DNA from: Tyto alba | Taxonomy: Eukaryota > Chordata > Aves > Strigiformes > Tytonidae | Length of the DNA stretch: 64,000 nucleotides | Assembly (NCBI RefSeq): GCF_018691265.1 | Contig: NW_024881272.1 | Location: 24,107,323-24,171,322 of the forward strand | Direction: 5' to 3' | Shown: piece by piece, positions 12,461-25,005 of the stretch | Position numbering within the stretch: position 1 is the stretch's first letter | How the letters are laid out: each line of letters opens with the position of its first letter | Position numbers and translations under genes: made by a program | The notes under the pieces: generated by a model | What the model was told of the DNA's origin: nothing | What the model saw: the letters and a program-made list of their open reading frames with translations, nothing else | Databases searched by the model: none

Positions 12461-15400
12461 ACAGGCACAGAGAGGATCTGGGTTAGACCTTTGGTCTGGC
12501 CATCCTGACACCTTTGTTGTCCTTCTCATGTTTTTCTTGCACAGGCAGAGCGGAAGAAAATCTAGCTTCACCTGAAGCCCTCCTTCCACCTCCTCCCTCC
12601 ATCAAACCACTCTTCCCTCTGTGATGTGCTCCCAAACCCGGCGGTGCTGGCACTCCTCCTGCCCGCCAGGTTTCCCATTCCCAGGCTCCCGGCCACCCTG
12701 TGATCGCAGGCACCGTGTCCTCAGCCTAACACAGCGCTGGCTCCATCCCCGCAGGGTGAGGATCCATCACGGGGCCGACCATGCCGCTAACTCAAGCGGG
12801 ACCTGGAACGATAAACCACAGAGGCTTCCGAAAGAGCAAAGGGCGCACGAATGAGTTGATCCTTGTGTTAGAATAAGCACTAATGAATTTATTCAGGCTA
12901 CCTGCGGATACTCTGGGGGCAGCAGCTTGGTTGTAGCTTGTTAGCTGCAGCAGCTTTCCTTTTCACATAAATCTTGACCCACAGCCTCCTGCTTTCTGCA
13001 CGTATTTCTCCACTGGTGCCCCTCGCTCCTGGCATGAAGCGCTCTCTGCTATTTACATCCTGAGCATCCAGTTCCAACGACGTAGCACAGGTTCTGCACC
13101 TCAGTCCTAACCCACAGGGCCTCTGTGTACCGATGTGACAGGCACATAAGGAGAACTGGCAGATGGCTCTCTATCGAGATGGTTTAGGAGGATATCTGAA
13201 ATGTTGCAGCATTTGAAGAAAGCCTCCTCTGCTTTCTGCCGCCCTCCCACAAGGCTGAGCTAATCGAAGTGAAGAACATGATAAACTCTCTGCCCCGAGT
13301 CAGCTCTACACTGACAGTTCACCAGAGATACAAGATCGCTCAGTGACATTAAAAATGTCAGTAAACACCGATCAGGCTTGACGGAAGGGATGCATTAGCA
13401 GGCTGGGGGGGCATAGGGCAAGGTAAAACTTCAGCAAATACGGTCAAGTGCACAGGCAGCTTTTCTCCTTTTGTCCTCCACAGGCGGCTTTTTCACAGAT
13501 CCTGAAACACTGTGGCCAGCATCGCAGCAGTCAGGTGTGGAGCTCACCACCACCTGCACGGCCAGATCAATCCAAAAAGGTGTCCTAGGGCAACACAAGC
13601 ACAGCAGCTAGCAGGGGCTGATCTCCATCTTCAGCTTGCCCGAGAGGCAAGTTGTGGATACTCTGAAAGAGGCCTGAAGGCAAAGGGTGCTCACCTCAAC
13701 TGTTCCTGCAGCACAGAAGTGACAAGGGAAGGAGTTTATTTGTGAATGAACCCCAGGAAAGGCTGTCCCACCATCTCTGGAAGGAGGACTGCTGAGCTCT
13801 GGAGCATCCTGTGCTTTGGCAGAGGCAGCACAAACAAAGACCGTTTCTTCAGATGATACAAAATGGAGTCAAAGAGGAGCTGAAGCAGTGTGTGCACAGG
13901 CAGAGGGAATCTGGAACATACTTCATTGCCATCGCACTACACACAGGAATACAAACACATCTGCCCCATGCACACACTCTTCTGTACATAATCCCACTCT
14001 TTTGCACTGCCTTGTATTTGCAGCAGCAATTCCCAAACTCAGTTGAGTCCCCTTGGTATCACTGTGCACAAGCAGAGACCTGAAGGACAGACAGCAGATG
14101 CAGGTGGGGCCATCCTGCAGGAAACTGCTCTCAGTCACAAATGCCATTTACACTCACATGAACTATTTTCACAACATCTGAAACATCCAAGGGTCTGCAT
14201 TATCCATGACCTAGAAATTAGCAGTTTCACACCACCCCCTCCCCAACACCTTTACTTCATAGATCAGGTCAGAAGCAGAGTCAGCCTAGTAGGTATTTCC
14301 AAGTCAGAAACACGCCAGAGGGAAGGGAAAAGGGGCCACCTGAGCTACGCAGGGAAGAGAAGGTGGGCTAGATAGCTGTCCAGCCTTATTTGTTTCGTAT
14401 TGGGAGGTCACTCAAAAAGAGACTGAGGTCCCACTGGATCCTGCTGCTTGGCCAGAATTATTTAGCTAAGATAGAAATCCTCTTGTGAAAACACACAGGC
14501 AGTTCCCCCACAAGCACATCCAGAGAGCAGGGCGATGAGTGGCATGGAAAGATTCTCCCCCTGGTAAGAACAAGCCCCAGGGGAAGCAGCTCTTCAGCCA
14601 CAGGATAGAAGAGGTCCCTGCTCTCCTCTTTAACCTGAGTCACTTCCCAGAAGGGCACAGGGACCCTGGAACCACCCTGTGTCACAGGGCATCAGAGTCA
14701 GAAAAACTACAGTTTAAGGAATTAGAGGGATTGAAGGAAGATGGAACACTTCTCACACGCATCCCCTCCCCGCATGATCTGAAGGAGATTGGAGCCTTAC
14801 TTTGAGTAACTCACCTGCAGAGGGGAACAGGAAGACAAAGGCTCCAACCCACATGCCCCCATCCTACACAGTCAGCCTGCGACCCCTCCAGAGAGCTGGC
14901 AGGCGAGTTCTTTCCTCCTCCTCCTCCTGCCTTTAGCCCTGTGTTTGGTACTCCATGGATGCTCACCAGTCCTCAACTTAGTATCACAGTATTTGCTGAA
15001 GCCCAATACATGAACAGCCACTTGCCTGGATGTCCATGCTACAGTGAATCGCAGCTCCTAACATGCTAAACCCAGGAGCCTCAAACTGTGGGGAAGAGCC
15101 ATAAATCAGCCATCTTTGGGCCCAGAGGAAGAACATGACTAGATCAACCTAGTCCTTAGCAAACATCATGGAATACAGGGATACATATATATTTTTTTTT
15201 AATATTATTCTGCAGCCATCAACCTGCTGGTTATACAGCTGCTATCCATTCACCGGAAGTTTAGTGAACTTCAAATGGCGATCATTAATGGTCACTGAAC
15301 TGCAGAATGCCCCAATGTGCTTTCAGATTTCATTTACCAAGGACCAGCAATCAGCCAAAAGATTTGCTCTGACAGCAGGGAAATACAAGACCCTTTGACA

Positions 15401-16416
15401 AGTTCAGCTGGGAATGTGCTGCCAGCATCCCTTGTTAAGTTCATGTTCTACCCTATTTGACGGAACAGATCATGCAAATTGTCCTTCTGCGGCCGCTCAG
15501 CCTGTCACTCATGCTTCCATTTAAAACAATAAATAAATAAGAGAACAAAAGAAAAGCCCACAAGTACAGTGAACTGTTTACAAGCAAATTCCACTTACCG
15601 AAACCCCTAATTATCAGGAAAAGGAACAGAAACCCAAATAAAACATTAAATTGGATGGGGGAAGGGAATCTTACACATCCAAAGGTTTAACCAGGAGGAC
15701 CATCCCACCTTCTTTTGGGCACAGACCCTAGTCTCCCCCCTCACCCTGCTACTGCTTGTAATCACACTTGTTCTTTTCTTCTCACTTTGATTTGTGGCTT
15801 ATGGCATTGCCACATTTTTCTGTGCAGATGGATGCACAGCAGGCTGCTCTTTAACCACCCAGAGAAGGCGTGGAGCAACACAAGGCACCAGACAGTAAAG
15901 TCCAAGGTATTTTGCTTTGCAAAGTAACCACTGGTTTCTTAGGTGGATGTGCTGCTGACACAGCTCCCCTTCCCCATAGCACAAAGAGAAATATTGATTT
16001 ATATTTGGGAAGATTTCCGCATGTTTATCCATCAGAATTTGATCTGAAGGGAACCAGGCTTCTAGGAGCCTTACATGGCTGCAAAACAAAACAGAGTCAG
16101 CAACACTGGGGCCAACAAAACCTTCACTGAAGATGGGCCTCACAGTGTCCCACTATTTTGCAGAGACACCGCACTGTGCCTGCCACAATGGGATTCTCCC
16201 CAGCTGCAGAACACATCCCATCAAGTACAGTAAGACTCTATTAGAGGAGATACAATAGGGAGCCGGAGGACTCGCTCAGCCCAGCTACTGAGAAAATAAC
16301 TCATTTCAATGCAAAACAGCAGTAGTTATTAGGCACCTCCTTAAAGAGGAAAGGAGAAGGACAAGGGGAGGGGGGAGAGAAGGAGATGGGGACCATGGCA
16401 GTTTGCACAAAAGTAC
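12461..16416. other. Intronic sequence next to the 16417-16489 exon
   Basis: Non-coding ERI3 intron. It has a short T/AT-rich run near 15185-15205, an (AATA) patch near 15528, and GC-richer sequence around 12.6-12.8 kb. No further exon of ERI3 was found, and the open frames here resemble no family. Confidence 0.5.
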
Positions 16417-16489
16417 CTTTTTCAGATTAATCCACTGTTTGAAGTAATCAGCAACCGGCAGCCCTAAGTACTGGCATTGTCCTGGTAAC
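16417..16489 (-). CDS. ERI3: ERI3 coding exon, LPGQCQYLG to INLKK
   Basis: The exon is 73 bp: one base (G) that completes the split Met codon, then 24 codons beginning LPGQCQYLGLPVADYF and ending KQWINLKK. This lies between motif II and the C-terminal half of the nuclease domain. The acceptor follows ctctctcttacag and the donor is AAAAAG|gtactt. The phase agrees exactly with the exon at 36682-36773 across a 20.2-kb intron. The next family segment, beginning AYSFAMG and including the motif III region, is not found between 1 and 16416, so the following intron is at least 16.4 kb and runs off the window. Confidence 0.95.
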
Positions 16490-17478
16490 CTGTAAGAGAG
16501 AAGAGAGAGCACGTTTGATTCAATCAGTGTCCTGACAACACAAACTCTGTTTTCTTAAGTGCATTTTGTTGAGATGGAAGAGACCCTCAAGCCTGCTGTA
16601 ACATGCTGCACATCAGAAGGACCGCATCTCTTGGCAAAAAAAAAAAATCTCACAAGAGCACAGCTTGGCTGAAGACTTACATATGTCCAGCCACATCTTG
16701 GCGGCTGACACCTTTCAGACTGAACATTTTGAACAGGAGCTGTGTGCAAGCACAGCATGCAGCTCTTCTGCCACAGTGCCTAACACACACACACACAACT
16801 GGAGCACCCGGGCTGTCCTTAGCTAAGTGAACCGTAAATTCCTGCAAAACCATCCTGCTCAGCCAGTGGCTTACCGGGCAGACAGAAGGACTGACAATTC
16901 ACCTGTCATGCCCTGGTGCTTTTCCATTTGGCCTTTATGCTTAAAACACTGAATGAGACATGAAGGAGGGAAGGAGGCACCAATGCACTCATTTTTTGGG
17001 TAGTAATGCTGCAGGACATACATTTTAGGGCTAAGAAAGTGGAGGCTGTTTTCCAAGCAGGTGCTTAGAAGAAGAGAGCAGTCACAATTCTGAAGATGCA
17101 AGGGGCTGCACACTGTCTCACGACTGGTTTGAGCACCAGCAGCCAGAGCTGCGAGCACACGTATTTAACCTCTCCCTTTCCACAGCGAGCTGCTGGAATA
17201 GGGCTCACAAAACAAAACAGCACCAGGTGAGGGAGGTGGACTGTCTGAAGGGACAGCAGGACCCCAGGATTTGGAAAGCTGTTTCTCCCACACTGTGGCA
17301 ACCACAGTGTTTGCAGGGGAGCTATGATGTGCCCCTCAGATGGGGAAGGCTGAGTCACAAAGCCGTGCGGCTCCAGCCGAGCCTGTGCAGGGAGATGAGT
17401 TATGTGAGTTTTCCCCGGCCGGTTTGATCTGATCAAGAGTAATTGATGGATCTTGTTCATTCACGTACTGCTGAGCAT

Positions 17479-17603
17479 GCCTGGGGCACTGGTCACAGGA
17501 TCTTTAACTGAAGGAAAGGAACATCCCAAATAAATATGTCAACTAAATAAATGACTAAATTAGAACAGTTTGTGCATGTTAAAAGTCACAACCCCAGAAA
17601 TCA
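17479..17603 (+). repeat. Duplicated intronic element, copy A
   Basis: This stretch aligns by eye with 19055-19168. The shared order is gcctggggcactgg, ggatctttaa, a 29-bp block identical in both copies at 17526-17554 (key part aaatatgtcaactaaataaa), and caaccccagaaa. Differences and a short indel lie outside the core. It does not match any repeat family I recognise, so it may be a local segmental duplication or two copies of an unnamed interspersed repeat. Confidence 0.75.
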
Positions 17604-19054
17604 GCTTTTGCAAACGGGGGGGGGAGGGGAATCTCACAACTTCCTCAGGCACCGGGGGGCTGTCGGGGGAGGTTGTAGGGGAGGAGGGAAGAGCTGTGAG
17701 CGCCAGCATTACCTGATCAAACATCCCAAAACAGACCATGTCCAGGGCAAAGTCTTCTCCCACTCTCCATAGAGAAAAGAGTGAATAATCCAGACTGCAC
17801 TTTAGACTCAATACCGAAGTTCAGGAACAAGCTCTGGTCAGATGTGGACACAAGCTAGATACACCACCTTGGGCCGGGTGAGCCATCAGCACTCCATGCA
17901 GTATCTGAGTGCTCAGTCCAGCTCCAAACCCTTTGGTGAACAGGGTAGCATCTCTTCAGACCCACAAGCAGTTTCCCAAGTAAGGAGATGAAGGAGGGAC
18001 ATGGATAATCCCCTTACAGATAACGTGAGACTCAGTGCAGTACCAGAGTGGTTTGGTCTCAGCGCTGCCTCCCTTTCTATAGGAAAAAAGGGAAGGAAGC
18101 TGGCAAACTTATCCAGGGGAATCTCCTGGGAATTTGTGGCCAATGGAGCCAGCATACATTGGGCCCCAACAGTGTACAGGCTTTGAGAGGCCTGCTTAGG
18201 CGAAGGGACAGACTCCCTGTGCCAAAACCAAATGCCTGGTCCTGAAGAGATGCAAGTGTCATCATTTGGAAGCAATAATTTAAGTCATACAAACACATTT
18301 GAATAAGGAGGTCCAGAGGAATCTCTTTGAAAGCAGGAAGCCTGGGAAAAGAACAAGCTTGCAAGCAGCAGGGCTGCAACGATTTGCAGGGTAAGCAATG
18401 TGACTTGACAGCACGGTCTCATCTCTGGGCACAGCTCATCTGATGCTAGCACCATCGCGCGGAAATAAACCACCTGGAGTCACTCCTTGCAATTGCATAG
18501 CCATCACATAAATAGCAGCCTGGTTCGTGCATTTTACAGCCATTACACATATGTCCATGACATCCCATAGTTGAACAGACCCCACCAGCCCCAACCAGCA
18601 TGCTAAGAATGCTCTTTCTCCTGGAAAGCTGCTTTCTACTGGTACCCAAATCAAAAAAGATTACAAGAACATCTAAAACAAATGACTGTTCTAAATACAG
18701 ACACGTGATCAGCTCAACCTCTCTTAGACTGCTTGCATTTACCTAAAGAAGATGATGACAGTTGTCAGCAAAAGGCATGTTACTAAAAGCTGAGTTTTTC
18801 CTCCTGACCCAAAAGGTTTTCATTAATACAGGTGTCAGCCTAGCTCCAGTTAGAGGAATAATTATCAAGTCACCTAATATTTGGATAGTGCCCAGAAGAA
18901 GCGAGTACAGCATTGTTCTTGTTAGCCACAGGAATTGACAGCTAACCACCTAGTGCAATGAATGACATCTAAAGCATTTCCATCCCTGTGGGACCAAAAG
19001 GCCCAGCAAACTGGACAGTCTGGTTCTGCTTCCACCCTGAGACTGATGGCAGTA

Positions 19055-19168
19055 TGCCCTGGGCGCTGGACAGTGGATCTTTAATTGGAGAAAATAAATG
19101 TTCCAAATAAATATGTCAACTAAATAAATGATGCATTTTTGCAAACTAGTAACAACCCCAGAAACTGC
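19055..19168 (+). repeat. Duplicated intronic element, copy B
   Basis: Second copy of the element at 17479-17603, in the same orientation and about 1.58 kb away. The 29-bp identical block is at 19103-19131. The left part (ccctgggcgctgg, ggatctttaattgg) and right part (caaccccagaaac) correspond with scattered substitutions. Higher conservation of the AT-rich core than of the flanks could reflect constraint on a binding-site cluster or simply chance. Confidence 0.75.
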
Positions 19169-20399
19169 CTGTGAAGCTGTGTGACCTAAGGACATTCCCC
19201 CTCCCCCTCCGTGCTTGTGCTCCCCTTATTTCACATTAGCACCAGAGAGACTTCACCAAGTTTTTCAAGCACTAGAAGATCCACGCTCAGGCTATAACTT
19301 GGGCAGCCTGCCAGCAACATGGACCAAAGCAACAGTCTACTCCCCGAGCTGGAAGATGCAGACGTGGTGGCTCCAGGCCGACAGGGATACAGCCACTCAA
19401 CACATCTGCCTTTAGTGAAGGATTGCTGTATGGGGCTGGGTATGCAGCACTCCGGGCACAGGGAGCCAGGGGCTCTCACTGCACAGAAATCAGGTCCCCA
19501 GGTAGCTATGGGAAGGAAAACACCGTGCAATGTCTTTTCCCCAGCTTCAAGCCCGTCACCTGCAGTGGCTCCCCCCACTTCTCAGCCTGGTGACCAGGCA
19601 GAAGTTTCTCCGGCATCTTCTCCAGGTTGGAGTGAACAAACCACATTTGTGGCTCTGCTGGGGAACAGAAGTGCCAGGGCCTCTAGGAAGTTTTCTCCAT
19701 TTATCAGGGCCACCATTCACTTGTGCAGCTCATTTGATAGACATGCTCTTATGTTCAGCATGGCTTCTTGCTCTTGCAAGAGTCAACCTTGCTCACTGGA
19801 GGCAGCTTTGCTTGAGCAAAACGCTCAGGATTTGGCCCTCCCTCAGGTAAGGGAGGCACATTTCACTGCATTCAACATCTCCTGATCTTTCCAGCTTTTG
19901 AACGAGGTTTTGCTGCATCTCCAAACACTGAAGCTCTCACTCCTTGGGAAGGAAGCTGGCTCTCAAAACGACATTAGCCAAAAGCCATGGCTTCAGGTAT
20001 GACTGCACTTGATAGACAGAAACTTGAAAATGTCTGTGGGATTTTCTAGGCTACCAATGCAGCTCTGGTAAAGTCTGTCCTCCCACCAGCAGAGATGGGA
20101 GCACACAACCTCTGCCCACTCCCAAAATGCAGGTGCCCTTTGGGCAGAAGAGCAAGTGACATCAGGCAGCATGCTCTCCTCCACCAGTCAAGCAAGTCCA
20201 AGTCTTCCCTAGACTGTGGTCAGCAGTGGCAGCTCTGCACCATTTCCAGAAAGCTTTTACCACCCCAGGCTCTAATCTCCATCCAGTCCCGCTCCTCCAC
20301 TCTGCAGGGTAAATGGTGCCTGGAGATGAATGGGATGCAAATACGAGGCGAGGTGACATGGCTGCATTTCTCCCGTTGAAGCCAGCTCTCTCCAAGGCG

Positions 20400-21130
20400 G
20401 CAAGAAGCGCACAGCTTGGCGGTGATAAACGGCCTTGCTTTAGTTATCACTTTCCTTAAGTTAAGGAGAGCAGCCTAGTGATGGATGGGCTGGAATTCGG
20501 TTATCAGGGAAGGCTGTCAGCCAGAGTTGCCTATCTCCACACACATTTAGCAGGGCGTCATTATGCGATGGCATGGAGTTAAAATATGACCAAGGGTATT
20601 GAAAGAAAAAGAACAGGATTAAAAAAAAAAAAAAAAAGGCAAATTGAGCAACAATAAAGGAGCATGAGGCAAGAACGTTATCATACTAGTGACACCTTTT
20701 ATCTCGGTCTGGTTAGCTAGAGCAGGGCACAAATTGGTCCTTCCTCCACTATTGTATCCTCTTGTACAAACAGAGGCAGATAAAATGTGTCACCAGTGCG
20801 ATAGCATATCAATTTAACCCTAATTATCTAGGGGGTCAAACTAAGAAATAGGGGTTTCTCATTTCAACAGGTTCCTCCGTCTCTGCTCAGAGCCACCACA
20901 TTAATATGGAAGGGGGAGGGGCAGCCGTAATTGATTTCCGTCACTCAGGTGGTCCTGGCGTATAAAAAATTAATGCTTGATTCTCCCAACTAATCAGAGC
21001 TGGTTAACGTCCATCTGCTTCTGGGTTCAGGATGTCAGGAGACAAAGAAATTGGGCCACTTTCTACACACTGGGTGTATTGATATTGAGCCAGTTAAAAG
21101 AACAAGTCCCTCTATGGGAAAGATAAAGGG
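20400..21130. promoter_or_regulatory. Candidate conserved noncoding element
   Basis: The stretch is AT-rich and dense in motifs typical of developmental enhancers: gttatca and ttatct GATA-type sites, taattatcta, cattaata, gtaattgattt, tataaaaaattaatgctt and caactaatcag. It is interrupted by an A17 run. It contains no recognisable repeat over most of its length, unlike its surroundings. This is inferred from composition only; no alignment was made. Confidence 0.3.
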
Positions 21131-24100
21131 ACATTAAATCTTGGTTTTTATAGACCCGGTCTCAGCCTTCCAAAAAATCCATGCCCTGGAGACCTTGTGC
21201 TGTAAAAGATGCAAAAACATTTTAATCGTGTCCCGGCCAACCCCACTGCACCAGGCTGCAAAGGAGAGGGCAGGCAAGCTCCTGCCCTGGAAATCCTTTG
21301 CTGAAGGAGGGCTAGAAAGCCTGAAGGAAGCTGCTTGGATGCTGCAGCACACAACAGCAACATGGTAACAGCCAAAGAGAGGAGCTGTCAAACCATCTCA
21401 GCCTTGTACTGTAGCTCAAAGCAAGGCTGGTCAAGGTGTCACTCTGGACCATGTGGCACAGAGGTGCTGCTCTGTCCTGATGTAGGGTGGGATGTCTGCT
21501 GGGCCAAGAGGAAAGCTTGAGTGCCTCCTCCTAACAGAGAAAGCTAGTGAGGGAATAACACCCCGTACTAAGGCACCTGAGATGTTTTAGCAGAGAAGCA
21601 GCACCATGATAGGCAAAGCCATGTCTGGCTGCACTGAACCTCACGTGAGCTGGAGCCAAGCTGGGAATTTAAAGCAGCTTAAGTAAAACCACATCTTCCC
21701 AAAAAGGCAGTCTTAGATTTATCAAACTTGGTTAAAACAGTAAGACCCAGCCAGCAGGGTTGAATGGCCAAGGGACACAAAGGGGTGAGACCCTGTTCCA
21801 AAGCACTGAGGCTGCAGGAGCATCCCACAGATGCCAGGCCAGGAGGGCTCCGACAGCACGATGCCATGGCACCCACATATGAGCAGAGGATCCCTGGCAC
21901 ACAGCACAGCCCAAGCCATGCCACAGTCTGTGGAAACTGAATTATGCTGACACATACCTCTAAAAAATGCCCCCAAACCCCAACTCCCCCATCCCAATAA
22001 TTCAAGTTAGACTGGAGAAGCTTTCCTGTGTAATCCAAAGCTATGGCAGGGAGATGTCTCCTTCCCAGCACTGGAGTCACTGTGCCACTCAGTGTAAAGA
22101 GGCAAGAGCTGAGCCAGTCTCTCCTCATGCTTCTGTCCAAAGTGAAGGATAGAGGGATGAACCCCTTGACAGACCTCTGGCATCCCACTCACATGCTCCT
22201 CAGCCCTACAGACCTGCCAGGGGGCCAGAGGAGCCCACCTGCCCTTGCTTCCTGCTGGATGAGCCCTTGCTGGGTGACTGCACCCTGTTCTCACCAAACA
22301 CACTCACCACATCATCCCCCTCTGCCCCCCAACTGTGCAGGACAAACCACCCCAGCACGGCTGTAATTAAAATTCACAAGCAGTAGCTGTGGAAAGACAA
22401 TACATTTGGAGAGGGTCTGAAAAGCCCTGGGCTTTCACGGAAACCCTCAGACAGGTCCCATCTCCCCCCCTCTTTGCTTTCCTTTCACCCTCTCAGTTCT
22501 CTCAACCACCCCCAAACTTGTCACAGTGCAACAAGCCTACAAGCCACACATCAGCTTTAAATATCAGCATGCATGAAGCAGGGACATGAGAGCAGGGAAG
22601 TGGGAACAGACAGAGCAAGCCTCCATCGCCTGTCAGGAAACACTAATGAATTTCAACACCAGCAGCCATTGCCTCAGACGGGCTGGCGAGAGGAGGAGAC
22701 GGAGTTACAGTGAGGAGCCTTTGGAGGAGCAGCCTGCCTTTTTTCAAAGCCCCCTCTGTTAATAAATGTCATTGCCGAGCGGGCTGCAGCAGTCCTCGAG
22801 CTGGGATGGGGTAGGGTGGCGGACAGGCAACTGACAGCGCTCAGGATGCTGGGGCAGTGCAGCCTTTTCTTCTGCTGCATCCCCAGACAGGAGCCAGGAA
22901 AAAGAAGCAGACAGGACATCACTGTTGGAATGAAGCTGTCTTCCGTTAAGGTCCCAGTAGCCAAATAACAACCTCCACACGGAGCCAGCCGTGAGTGTAA
23001 CCCCAGCACCGCCCAGTCCCATTCACCGGGATGGATGGAGGCTCTATGGGGACCGGTCCTTGGGATGGGCAGAGGGATGCAGAGACATCCAGACACACTG
23101 CTTGTGTGCCCAAAAGCAGCAAAGGGTTACAGAGCAGCCTGTCCCTTTGCTAACAAACGCATTCCTGAGGCAGAGCAGGAAGAAGCATCCAGCACAGGGC
23201 ACCGCACCGCAACCGCACCGATGCACAACATGAAGGTCAATGCAAGTCTTCTTTACAAATGTCAACCTGTCATCTCTGGATATTAATGAGGGCTGACCAG
23301 CAGCTAAAATGCATCCATGCTCCATTAGTAATAAGAGAGACACGATGCAGGAGAAGAGCACACACCACAGCATGTGGAGGCACCAGTGGGTCTGCAGGGC
23401 CCGGGGAGGTGTGGTGATGCACAAGATAACTAGGACCACTCCAGCTGCCTAGGAAGGAAAACAGTTGCCACACAAACCCCTTCACTGGAGTGTGTGTTAG
23501 CTTTTTCCATCAATCTTTAATTGAATTAGTGTAATGAGGCCAAAAAACCCAAGCTAAGCAGCGAGGCTAATACCTGGCACTTTCAGATCTTCCTTTCTTT
23601 TTCTGTGATGTCCATTCTGGACAGTGCTGCTTTCTCTCTCTACCAGGCATATTCCTGCATAGGAAGCTTAAAAGGCAAGCTGCAAGCTTTAACACTTGGG
23701 ACTCACAGCAGCACTGGCTGAAATGCCTGAACACCCATCACACACTAACAGCTGGATCCCTCTTCTCTAAATTTTTGCTGGGTACTAAGAAATATGAGAG
23801 AACCTCAACATCGATGCTTCCCAAGCGGCTAGCTGGTGAATAGAAAGGGCTGTTACCTCAGACTGCAACCAGAGCAATGTATACACTAGGAAAATAATTC
23901 TGCCACAAAAAGCACACAGGGCAAGCGGCTCGTCGTGACTTGCTCGTCCTGCAAAGCACTGTGTGCCTTCCACTGCCATCAACCATAATGAAACATGAAG
24001 GCATTTAACACCATGTGAGATCTGGCCCTTTTATGGGTATCTGTCTGTGCGTCCGCTAGATGCTGGCAGAGATGCTATCACAACATTAAAAGCAAGGCTG

Positions 24101-24228
24101 TAACACAGCAGGTATTCAGCCTCCAACAGAAGATGTTCATCAACAATTGTACACACATGATGCTACAATAAATCTACGTGCTACTGCTTAGCAGCTTCTC
24201 TTAAAAAAGATTCATAGCTCTATTTACT

Positions 24229-24324
24229 GGGCCTGATTCTGCTGCTATGCATGGAGGAGTAAATCTGGAGTAACTCTACCTGGAGTTAGTAAGTAGCCAG
24301 TGAGAGTAGGATCAGAATTGAGCC
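24229..24324. mobile_element. Palindromic MITE-like element
   Basis: It begins gggcctgattctgct and ends agtaggatcagaattgagcc; the ends are imperfect inverted repeats. The middle (gtaaatctggagtaactc, ctggagttagtaagt) is also partly self-complementary. This matches the design of old palindromic non-autonomous DNA elements whose GGGCCTGATTCTGC ends are common in amniotes. No clear target-site duplication was seen. It is about 96 bp and diverged. Confidence 0.6.
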
Positions 24325-24817
24325 TTTTGATTTTTAAGTAACTACTTAATTACCATGCAGGAAACCAGAGCTCGCTGGCTCCACAGTTCAGCTGAGGTTA
24401 GGAGTGCAGCAGGCAGAAGCTTTGCACTCCTCCATACTGAGTCCTCCAGACTGGTGAAGGGGTAGAGCAAATGCTCTCACCAGCCCTTCCAGACACAGAG
24501 GACGACTGGGTGGACTTCCTTTTGACATCAGAAATGCGTGACACTGCTCCCAAGAAAAGAGAAAAATGGAAAATCTCCAAGTCTGGGTCACCCTCCCCCA
24601 GCCCTGGGAACCTGACACTATGGAAACCCCTTACAAACAGATTTCTACACACAAGCTTGCTGTGACAGTCTGTCTGCTTACTAAATACGACATTATACAG
24701 CATCTTACAAATTGGAGTGTACAAAGTTGGATGCTGTGTACGTCTACCACACAGGCATGTTCTCAGTGAGTCACCCGTCATGACCACAGGCTGCAGCACA
24801 TGAACTCCCAATCTGTT

Positions 24818-25005
24818 CTCAGGAAAAACTCTTCACTGTGCAGGTAATGAAGTACCAGAACAGACTGGTAGTAGAATCTCCTCCCCTAGAGACATTCAAA
24901 CTCATCCGGAGAAGACCTTGAGCAAAAGGATCTAAGTTTGAAGTTAGCTCAGCGTTAAGCAGGAGGCGGGATTAGAGATCTCTAAATTATTCTGTGATTC
25001 ATGCT
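24818..25005 (+). repeat. CR1 LINE 3' end
   Basis: The sequence contains, in order, aggaaaaactcttcactgtg, gtaatgaagtaccagaacag, gagacattcaaactc, ggcgggattagagatctct and a terminal attctgtgattcatg. This is the CR1 3' end: the C-terminal frame KNFFT..VxxHWNRLP..EV and the short 3' UTR ending in the ATTCTGTGATT-type octamer repeat. It is 5'-truncated, as usual for CR1, and antisense to ERI3. Divergence is moderate. Confidence 0.82.

Larger units (their letters stand above)
16490..24228. other. First part of the 20-kb ERI3 intron
   Basis: Non-coding. It includes an (AC)7 tract at 16783-16797, the two copies of a duplicated element near 17.5 and 19.1 kb (listed separately), an A17 run at 20621-20637, and an AT-rich, motif-dense stretch at about 20400-21130 that looks like conserved noncoding sequence. 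The open frames at 19319-19885 and 21679-22188 resemble no protein family and are treated as chance. Confidence 0.55.

Noticed and set aside
19319..19885. 188-codon plus-strand frame overlapped by a second frame
   Set aside because: No domain or conserved motif and no splice partner; treated as intron.
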